Part shown: positions 14,022 to 20,214 of the stretch, piece by piece | How positions within the stretch are numbered: the first letter of the stretch is position 1 | Layout: the number at the start of each line of letters is the position of its first letter | Assembly (NCBI GenBank): GCA_038744645.1 | Contig: JBCDMA010000029.1 | Location: 1 to 20,214 of the forward strand | From: Glaciecola sp038744645 | GTDB lineage: Bacteria > Pseudomonadota > Gammaproteobacteria > Enterobacterales > Alteromonadaceae | DNA length: 20,214 bases | Reading direction: 5' to 3' | The notes under the pieces: model-generated | Told to the model about the DNA's origin: nothing | The model's database searches: none | What the model saw: the letters and a program-made list of their open reading frames with translations, nothing else | Translations under genes and position numbers: made by a program

Positions 14022-15056
14022 ATGAAACGTCACCTATTGAGTTCAATCTTGACTCAGCTTTGTTTGCTTTTTTCACTACTAATAATTTCATCTGCAGTAT
14101 ACCCAACCGAGAGTAACAACCCTCAGAACATTGCTATAGCCATTCACGGTGGTGCGGGAACCATCTCAAAACAACACCTTACGCCTGAAATCGAAGCTGC
14201 TTATATAGCAACCCTAGGCAATGCGCTTGATACAGGTTACGCGTTACTAGAAAAAGGCGAAGAGGGTACATCCGCTGTGCTAGCAGCGATAATGATACTA
14301 GAAGACTCTCCATTGTTTAATGCAGGTATCGGCGCGGTATATACCTATGAAGGCGAACACGAACTAGATGCATCAATTATGCACGGTAAGCAGCATGCTG
14401 CTGGCGCTGTTGCTGGGGTAAAAAGCATCAAAAACCCCATTGTAGCGGCACAGGCCGTCATTGATCATTCCATACATGTCATGCTCAGTGGTGAGGGCGC
14501 TGAAACATTCGCGCACAATCACGGCATTGAGAAAGTGGACAATGCAATATTTAACACTGAACGGCGGTTTGACGCTCTTCAGCGCGCAAAAGCGAACATT
14601 AATGAGAACTTGAGTTTGCACCGTGACGCATTAGGTAGCGACATGCGCTTTGGAACGGTTGGCGCGGTCGTATTGGATAAATTTGGCAATATTGTCGCGG
14701 GCACTTCTACTGGAGGCATGACGGCGAAGCGCTTTGGTCGAGTCGGCGATTCACCTATCATCGGCGCGGGTACGTTTGCGGATAATAACAGTTGTGGCGT
14801 CTCGGCAACGGGCCACGGTGAATACTTCATCAAATACAATGTGGCAGCGGATATCTGTGCGCGCATGAAGTACCAAGGAGTTTCTCTTGAAGAGGCGGCA
14901 AACACTGTCATCAATCGTGTACTAAAAGATGCCGGCGGTGACGGTGGCGTCATTGCGGTCGATAGGCTTGGCAATGTGAGTATGCCGTTTAACACGCCTG
15001 GAATGTATCGGGCGAGCATAGATGCGAAAGGCAATAAAACCGTCGCTATTTTTTGA
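14022..15056 (+). CDS. Isoaspartyl peptidase/L-asparaginase, Ntn-hydrolase, exported
   Basis: The 344-residue precursor is of the plant-type asparaginase/IaaA family. HGGAGTI (42-48) opens the domain, FNAGIGAVYT and LDASIM follow, and the autoproteolysis site is in FGTVGAVVLD, with Thr212 becoming the N-terminal nucleophile of the beta subunit. GRVGDSPIIGAGTFAD, TGHGE and GGDGGVIAVD bind the substrate. It hydrolyses beta-aspartyl (isoAsp) dipeptides and asparagine. Unlike E. coli IaaA it starts with a signal peptide: MKRH, a hydrophobic stretch to residue 23, then SSA as a possible cleavage site, so a periplasmic location is inferred. The ATG has no clear Shine-Dalgarno. Its TGA overlaps the hrpA ATG by one base. 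Confidence 0.92.
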   Translation: MKRHLLSSILTQLCLLFSLLIISSAVYPTESNNPQNIAIAIHGGAGTISKQHLTPEIEAAYIATLGNALDTGYALLEKGEEGTSAVLAAIMILEDSPLFNAGIGAVYTYEGEHELDASIMHGKQHAAGAVAGVKSIKNPIVAAQAVIDHSIHVMLSGEGAETFAHNHGIEKVDNAIFNTERRFDALQRAKANINENLSLHRDALGSDMRFGTVGAVVLDKFGNIVAGTSTGGMTAKRFGRVGDSPIIGAGTFADNNSCGVSATGHGEYFIKYNVAADICARMKYQGVSLEEAANTVINRVLKDAGGDGGVIAVDRLGNVSMPFNTPGMYRASIDAKGNKTVAIF

Positions 15057-18000
15057 TGACTACACCTACCTTCAATGTTGATGGTTTTGACGTTCAAAAA
15101 GCATTGAGCGAATGTCAAATCAAGGACAGACACCGATTCTATAGAAAATACCGGGCGATAACGTCTAAAACGCCACTTGATCAATCTGCGCTGATTTCGT
15201 TGTTGGAACACATTAACGCCAGTCAGCAAAAGAGTAAAGACAGGGCGTTTTCAGTTGATCACGTGACGTTTCCAGACCTTCCCGTCACAGCGCTTAAAAA
15301 TGAAATCAAAACCCTGATCAATGACCACCAAATCGTCATCATCGCAGGTGAAACTGGCTCAGGAAAAACCACACAGCTGCCGAAAATGTGCCTGGAGCTT
15401 GGTTTAGGTGTTCACGGTATGATTGGCCACACTCAGCCAAGGCGTCTTGCGGCAAGGAGTGTAGCCAACCGCTTATGTGAAGAATTGGAAACATCGCTCA
15501 ATGATAAGGTTGGGTTCAAAGTCAGGTTTACCGATACGTCATCTGACACAACGCTCATCAAACTGATGACAGATGGGATTCTGTTGGCTGAAATTCAAAA
15601 CGATCGTTTCCTCAATGCATACGACACCATCATTATCGATGAAGCGCATGAGCGAAGCTTAAACATCGATTTTCTGCTCGGCTATTTGAAACAACTGCTG
15701 CCCAGACGCCCCGATCTAAAAGTTATCATCACCTCTGCTACCATAGACCCACAAAGGTTTTCGACACATTTTAATAACGCGCCTGTGCTTGAAGTCAGCG
15801 GCAGAACCTATCCTGTTGATATACGATATCAGGATCCTGAAACACTAACAGGTGACGAACCCTTTGAAGACTTAGGAGTCGCGATTGATGAACTCTTACG
15901 CGAGCCCAAGGGCGATATTTTGGTTTTTTTCAGCGGTGAACGTGATATTAGAGATGCGGCTGAATATTTGCGTCGACGACAATTGCGAAACACTGAGATT
16001 CTGCCTCTCTTTGCACGATTGTCATCGGCAGAACAACAAAAGATTTTTCATCCGAAAAATACGCGGCGCATTATATTAGCTACCAACGTTGCAGAAACGT
16101 CGTTGACAGTACCAGGCATCAAATATGTCATTGATACTGGCGTTGCGCGCATCTCTAGATATAACCCTCGCACTAAAATCCAGAGGTTGCCCATTGAAGC
16201 GATTTCTCAAGCGTCTGGTAATCAGCGCTCAGGGCGTTGTGGACGCACATCAAACGGCATAGCAATAAGGCTCTACACAGAAGATGATTATAATGCCAGA
16301 CCTGAATTTACCGACCCCGAAATACGCAGAACGCACTTATCCAGTGTTATTTTGCAAATGCTGGCACTGAAACTCGGCGATATAAAACACTTTCCGTTTG
16401 TACAACCCCCTGATCAAAGACAAATTACCGATGGCATAAAACTGCTTGAGGAATTGCAGGCCATAAAAAGAACCAAAGGCCAGCTCGTCTTAACGCAGAC
16501 GGGACGGTTAATGGCGAAAATCCCGCTTGATCCAAGATATGCCAGAATGCTCTTGGAAGCCAATAAGCACAATGCCGTCGCAGATGTGTTGATCATTATC
16601 GCAGGTTTAAGCATTCAAGATCCAAGAGAACGACCGCAGGAGAAACAACAACAGGCTGATACTGCGCATTCAGAGTTCATTGATAAAGATTCGGATTTTA
16701 TCTCTATCTTAAACCTATGGAACGCCATCAAAGGGAAACAAACCGAACTGAGCAATAATCAATTGCGAAAGTGGTGCGCGCAACGCTTTATCAATTTTCA
16801 GCGTGTGCGCGAATGGCAAGACATCGTAAGTCAAGTAAAGCAAGTATTATCCACCATCAACTTAAGCATAGTGAAACAAGCTGCAGACGATGAAAGCATT
16901 CATAAGTCGATGCTCATTGGCATGTTGTCACAGTTTGGCATGAAAGCAGCGGATGGCACCTACCAGGGATGTAGAAACACGCAATTTGCTATTTTCCCAG
17001 GGTCTGCTGTTTTTAAATCAAAACCGAAATGGGTGATGGTGAGTGAACTTGTCGAAACGTCCAAACTTTATGCGAGAAAGGCCGCAAAAATACAGCCTCA
17101 GTGGCTAGAACCCATTTCTGACCATCTCTATAAAAAACACTTTGTGGAGCCCTTTTGGAGTAAAAAGCGGGGAGCAGCACAAGCCTATCTCAATATTACG
17201 CTTTTTGGCTTGCCAATCGTTGCGCGTAGGATTGTCGAATTCAGTAAAGTCGATCCGGCTGCATCAAGGGATTTGTTCATTCGCGATGGGTTACTTGGAG
17301 GTATGCACAACATGCAATATGCCTTTCTGAAAAAGAACAGCACGCTTATAGAATCCACTGAGCTACTAGAGAACAAAACGCGTTCCCGTGACTATTTAGT
17401 GGATGAAAACGTGCTTGTAGAATTTTACCAAGAGCGACTTCCTCAAGCTGTTACTCGTGTATCAGAGTTTAAACAGTGGTGGCAAAAACATTCAACGAAA
17501 GCGCCAGACTATTTGGATTTTACGCTTTCAGATCTGCTCAAGAATGACCCATCTCAAGTAACCAAAGATGCCTATCCAGATGTGTGGCAACAAGGCAATC
17601 TCCTGTTGCCCATTGAATATACATTCAATCCAGGTGAAAAAGACGATGGCATAGCTATCAGAGTGCCCATCTCTGTGTTAAACCAATTAAGCAACGTCGG
17701 CTTTGATTGGCTAGTAAAGGGGTTTAGGTATGATTTGATCCTGAGTTACATCAAATCATTGCCCAAAGCCATACGGCGCAACTTTGTACCGGCGCCCAAT
17801 TTTGCCAGCGCGTGCATTGATATTCAGGCAGTCGATAAAAAGGGAAATACAAGATCGCTCAAAGAAGCGCTCGCAGAAAAATTGTTACACTTGACAGGGC
17901 ATAAAGTAGATGTTGACGATTTTGCACTTGACAACATTCCTGACCATCTAAGAATGACATTTACGTGCGTAAATGATGATAATGTGGAGCTGGGGGCAGG

Positions 18001-18955
18001 GAAGGACCTTACCGCCTTAAAACGCAAATTTTCAAGCAAGATGCAAGACGCAATGAAAGAGGTTGCATCTGAAAAGAGCATTGAAAAAAACGACATCTCA
18101 ACGTGGGATTTTGAGCAGATTCCCGAGGTGTTTAATCACAAACAAGCGGGGTATCAAATCACCGCGTATCCAGCACTTGAGTTTGTGGACAACAAAATCA
18201 ACCTCAAGGTGTTTGACCAGAAAAAGACATCAGATAACGCACATCAATTAGGCGTCGTTCAACTAATAAAACGCAACATACCGTCTCCTATAAAACACCT
18301 ACAGAAGCACTTACCTAACAAGGCAAAACTTACTCTACATTACAATGCATTCGGCAATATAAATGTGCTCATTGACGATTTGATACTCGCATCGATTAAA
18401 TCTCTCTGTGAAGAAAAATACCCACTTATTGATATAAGGGGAGCGTCACAGTTCAAAGATGTATTAGAACATAGCCGCGCAAATATTAATGACAAGGCGC
18501 TCGCGCTCGCCACAACGATCGAAAAGGGACTTGCGCTTGGCAACCAAATATCAAAGCAGTGCAAAGGTAATATTCCGTTACCGCTAATTAATCATGTATC
18601 ACACATAAAGCAACAGCTAAATCACTACATTTATAAGGGCTTCATTTTTGACTTTGGCGAAGGGCGGCTAAACGACTGGGTGCGCTATCTTCGCGCATTG
18701 GCGACGCGTGCTGATAAATTAAAAATCGACCCAAATAGGGACAGACTCAACCAGCTTGAGCTGGATAAAATTCAAGCCCGTGTAGACGAAGTAAAGAAAA
18801 ACGCTATAGATGATGGATTAAATGACGATACCCTAAGAGAAGTGCAATTGATGATTGAAGAGTTCAAGGTGTCGCTGTTTGCACAACAGTTAGGCACTAA
18901 ATTCCCAATTTCGTCAAAACGTATTATAACCAAGTTGGGCGAATTAAGGCGTTAA
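15056..18955 (+). CDS. hrpA: ATP-dependent RNA helicase HrpA
   Basis: The 1299-residue DEAH-box helicase is almost the same length as E. coli HrpA. Motifs in order: GETGSGKTTQ (98-107, Walker A), TQPRRLAA, DEAH (195-198), SAT (227-229), ATNVAETSLTVPG (342-354) and QRSGRCGR (390-397). The helicase-associated and OB-fold domains follow, with a long C-terminal domain (DUF3418, roughly 700-1299) peculiar to HrpA. The family unwinds RNA and rescues stalled ribosomes in the cytoplasm. The start is the ATG at 15056, which shares its A with the asparaginase stop (TGATG); an in-frame TTG lies 3 bases earlier. No good ribosome site is present, so translation probably depends on coupling. Confidence 0.96.
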   Translation: MTTPTFNVDGFDVQKALSECQIKDRHRFYRKYRAITSKTPLDQSALISLLEHINASQQKSKDRAFSVDHVTFPDLPVTALKNEIKTLINDHQIVIIAGETGSGKTTQLPKMCLELGLGVHGMIGHTQPRRLAARSVANRLCEELETSLNDKVGFKVRFTDTSSDTTLIKLMTDGILLAEIQNDRFLNAYDTIIIDEAHERSLNIDFLLGYLKQLLPRRPDLKVIITSATIDPQRFSTHFNNAPVLEVSGRTYPVDIRYQDPETLTGDEPFEDLGVAIDELLREPKGDILVFFSGERDIRDAAEYLRRRQLRNTEILPLFARLSSAEQQKIFHPKNTRRIILATNVAETSLTVPGIKYVIDTGVARISRYNPRTKIQRLPIEAISQASGNQRSGRCGRTSNGIAIRLYTEDDYNARPEFTDPEIRRTHLSSVILQMLALKLGDIKHFPFVQPPDQRQITDGIKLLEELQAIKRTKGQLVLTQTGRLMAKIPLDPRYARMLLEANKHNAVADVLIIIAGLSIQDPRERPQEKQQQADTAHSEFIDKDSDFISILNLWNAIKGKQTELSNNQLRKWCAQRFINFQRVREWQDIVSQVKQVLSTINLSIVKQAADDESIHKSMLIGMLSQFGMKAADGTYQGCRNTQFAIFPGSAVFKSKPKWVMVSELVETSKLYARKAAKIQPQWLEPISDHLYKKHFVEPFWSKKRGAAQAYLNITLFGLPIVARRIVEFSKVDPAASRDLFIRDGLLGGMHNMQYAFLKKNSTLIESTELLENKTRSRDYLVDENVLVEFYQERLPQAVTRVSEFKQWWQKHSTKAPDYLDFTLSDLLKNDPSQVTKDAYPDVWQQGNLLLPIEYTFNPGEKDDGIAIRVPISVLNQLSNVGFDWLVKGFRYDLILSYIKSLPKAIRRNFVPAPNFASACIDIQAVDKKGNTRSLKEALAEKLLHLTGHKVDVDDFALDNIPDHLRMTFTCVNDDNVELGAGKDLTALKRKFSSKMQDAMKEVASEKSIEKNDISTWDFEQIPEVFNHKQAGYQITAYPALEFVDNKINLKVFDQKKTSDNAHQLGVVQLIKRNIPSPIKHLQKHLPNKAKLTLHYNAFGNINVLIDDLILASIKSLCEEKYPLIDIRGASQFKDVLEHSRANINDKALALATTIEKGLALGNQISKQCKGNIPLPLINHVSHIKQQLNHYIYKGFIFDFGEGRLNDWVRYLRALATRADKLKIDPNRDRLNQLELDKIQARVDEVKKNAIDDGLNDDTLREVQLMIEEFKVSLFAQQLGTKFPISSKRIITKLGELRR

Positions 18956-19020
18956 CCAGAAAGCGCCGAACGCTAAGGTTGTTTGAAACAAGCAAAATGA
19001 GTAGGTGCGGAAATTATTAT

Positions 19021-19049
19021 TTGACACTGCATCTTCATCGCACTATAAA
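19021..19049 (+). promoter_or_regulatory. Near-consensus sigma70 promoter for the PilZ gene
   Basis: TTGACA (19021-19026) is a perfect -35 and TATAAA (19044-19049) matches the -10 at 5 of 6 positions, with exactly 17 bases between. Transcription should start near 19056, giving a leader of about 22 bases. It is the strongest promoter seen in the window. Confidence 0.8.
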
Positions 19050-19077
19050 CGTAAAATCACTCAGTTGGAGACAATAG

Positions 19078-19380
19078 ATGTTAGGGTACGAAGATAAGCG
19101 TAATTTTTATCGAATGATGGTTAATTCTCCCTGCGAAGTACGTTTGCAGGACCAACCATCAATGACTAATATTTCAGCCGTTTGTAGGGACATCAGTGCA
19201 ACTGGCATGTCACTCGAATTGGACCTGCCTTCACTGGATCTGGGCACCTTGGTTGATATTACGATTGATTCTAGCTCCGAACAACTAACAACACTTGAAG
19301 CAAAGGCGAAAGTCGTCAGGTGTGAATCAGGCGAAGACAATACTTGCTTAATTGGTGTTGAAATAAGCGAAATGAAATAG
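19078..19380 (+). CDS. Single-domain PilZ protein (c-di-GMP receptor)
   Basis: The 100-residue protein is a lone PilZ domain. RNFYR (8-12) gives the RxxxR c-di-GMP loop and DISATG (39-44) gives the DxSxxG motif, after which beta strands end in CLIGVEISEM. Both binding motifs are intact, so c-di-GMP binding is expected; the partner protein is unknown. GGAG (19067-19070) lies 7 bases before the ATG. The gene has its own strong promoter between hrpA and rnhA and ends only 2 bases from the convergent rnhA stop, leaving no room for a terminator between them. Confidence 0.88.
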   Translation: MLGYEDKRNFYRMMVNSPCEVRLQDQPSMTNISAVCRDISATGMSLELDLPSLDLGTLVDITIDSSSEQLTTLEAKAKVVRCESGEDNTCLIGVEISEMK

Positions 19381-19382
19381 GG

Positions 19383-19841
19383 CTATGCAAAGCCGTCGTC
19401 GGGTATCAGACTTGACGACAATGCGGCATTTCTAGCCAAATCATCAACGCGCTCATTTTCCTCGTGGCCCGAATGACCTTTTACCCAATGCCAAGATGCT
19501 TGGTGTTTTTTAATTTGTGCTTGTAGCTTCAACCACAAATCTTTGTTCTTAACTGGCTTTCTATTGCTCGTTTTCCAATTGTTTTTCTCCCAAGTATGCA
19601 CCCATTTCTCTATTCCCTGTTTAACATATTGGCTGTCTGTATAGATGTCCACATTGCAAGACGATCGCAAGGCTTCCAAACCAACAATCACTGCCATCAA
19701 TTCCATTCGATTGTTGGTTGTTTGTACAAATCCCTGGCTAAGTTCTTTTTCATTTTTGTTGTAGCGAAGGAGTACACCATACCCGCCAGGGCCTGGATTA
19801 CCAATGCATGATCCGTCGGTGTAAAGGGAGACATCTTTCAT
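19383..19841 (-). CDS. rnhA: Ribonuclease HI
   Basis: The 152-residue type 1 RNase H has all the catalytic residues: Asp9 (YTDGSCIGNPGPGGYG), Glu47 (TTNNRMELMA), Asp69 (YTDSQYV), His123 (VKGHSGHEENERVDDLA) and Asp133. These are one lower than in E. coli (D10, E48, D70, H124, D134). The basic handle region WVHTWEKNNWKTSNRKPVKNKDLW is present. It removes RNA from RNA-DNA hybrids. It is divergent from dnaQ, an arrangement conserved in gammaproteobacteria. The ribosome site is weak. Confidence 0.97.
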   Translation of the reverse strand: MKDVSLYTDGSCIGNPGPGGYGVLLRYNKNEKELSQGFVQTTNNRMELMAVIVGLEALRSSCNVDIYTDSQYVKQGIEKWVHTWEKNNWKTSNRKPVKNKDLWLKLQAQIKKHQASWHWVKGHSGHEENERVDDLARNAALSSSLIPDDGFA

Positions 19842-19906
19842 TTCATTTCAACTTAGTAAGTGCTATTTTAATCTAAACATATTTAGTTATAGGCAACAAG
19901 CCACGC

Positions 19907-20214
19907 ATGCGACAGATTGTATTAGATACTGAAACCACGGGGATACATCCTTCAGAAGGACATAGGATCATAGAAATCGGTTGCGTTGAATTAGTTGATC
20001 GAAAACTCACTGGAAATACCTATCACCAATACCTTAATCCGGACAGAGTCGTCGAAGAGGAAGCGATAAAAGTACACGGGATCACCAATGAATTTCTGCA
20101 AGATAAACCCAAGTTCAATTCCGTTGCTGAAGACTTCATTGACTTCATTCGAGATGCCGAATTGGTCATTCACAATGCACCCTTTGATGTTGGGTTCATG
20201 GATCACGAATTTAG
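19907..20214 (+). CDS. dnaQ: DNA polymerase III epsilon subunit, 5' part
   Basis: The first 102 codons of the proofreading 3'-5' exonuclease are visible and the gene runs off the right edge. MRQIVLDTETTG carries Asp7 and Glu9 (Exo I motif), followed by EGHRIIEIGCVEL, VHGITNEFLQDKP, and AELVIHNAPFDVGFMDHEF with Asp94 (Exo II). The match to E. coli DnaQ is close throughout. The ATG at 19907 starts a protein a few residues shorter at the N-terminus than E. coli's. Only 65 bases separate it from the rnhA start, so the two promoters must overlap in this AT-rich spacer. Confidence 0.95.
   Translation, partial: MRQIVLDTETTGIHPSEGHRIIEIGCVELVDRKLTGNTYHQYLNPDRVVEEEAIKVHGITNEFLQDKPKFNSVAEDFIDFIRDAELVIHNAPFDVGFMDHEF

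Noticed and set aside
14579..15229. 216-codon antisense open frame across the asparaginase/hrpA junction
   Set aside because: It lies opposite two clearly coding genes, crosses their boundary and has no recognisable protein pattern.
11858..18955. Defence-island reading of the nuclease, helicase and small-protein genes
   Set aside because: SbcB and HrpA are full-length housekeeping orthologues with conserved motifs, and no restriction, toxin, integrase or other defence gene accompanies them.
18979..18991. TTGTTT-G-AAACAA symmetry after hrpA as a terminator
   Set aside because: The centre is too short for an RNA hairpin with the full arms and no T tract follows.

Overview
The window looks like a chromosomal segment of a marine-type gammaproteobacterium, most likely in or near the Alteromonadales. 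This is inferred from moderately AT-rich DNA, the divergent rnhA/dnaQ pair typical of gammaproteobacteria, a LiuR-headed leucine-degradation operon, and the close match of SbcB, HrpA, RnhA and DnaQ to their enterobacterial counterparts. No tRNA, rRNA, CRISPR array, transposase or phage gene was seen.

Layout. (1) Positions 1-738: the 5' part of an acyl-CoA thioesterase-like HotDog gene (minus strand) with a sigma70-like promoter and a FadR-like operator, followed by a 115-bp imperfect palindromic repeat. (2) 783-3939: a divergent cassette with an AlkB-like membrane non-haem di-iron hydroxylase on the minus strand, and an AraC-family regulator plus an alpha/beta hydrolase, two bases apart, on the plus strand. 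(3) 3992-10070: a minus-strand operon liuR-liuA-liuB-liuC-liuD for leucine/isovalerate catabolism, with a palindromic operator upstream of liuR. The last pathway gene, liuE (HMG-CoA lyase), is not here. (4) 10200-13279: sbcB (exonuclease I) followed by a FapA/DUF342 gene, both minus strand. (5) 13280-14021: an AT-rich spacer holding a Fur-like box, a small gene for an 83-residue protein with a 5'-UTR hairpin, and a nested inverted repeat. (6) 14022-18955: an exported isoaspartyl peptidase/asparaginase translationally coupled to the RNA helicase gene hrpA. (7) 19021-20214: a PilZ-domain gene with a near-consensus promoter, then rnhA (minus) and the start of dnaQ (plus).

How the genes work together. 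The left 10 kb is a catabolic block. Thioesterase, AlkB-like hydroxylase and hydrolase point to alkane, lipid or ester handling. The liu genes convert isovaleryl-CoA through 3-methylcrotonyl-CoA and 3-methylglutaconyl-CoA to HMG-CoA. Each part appears to have its own transcriptional control: FadR-like, AraC and LiuR. The right 10 kb is mainly nucleic-acid housekeeping (SbcB, HrpA, RNase HI, Pol III epsilon) with c-di-GMP and FapA-type accessory proteins.

The least explained items are the AlkB-AraC-hydrolase cassette with unusual histidine-box residues, the palindromic repeat at 624-738, the small protein at 13591-13842 and the Asp/Gly-rich insertion in LiuD. I found no convincing evidence of a wholly new multi-gene system; the alk-like cassette is the best candidate.
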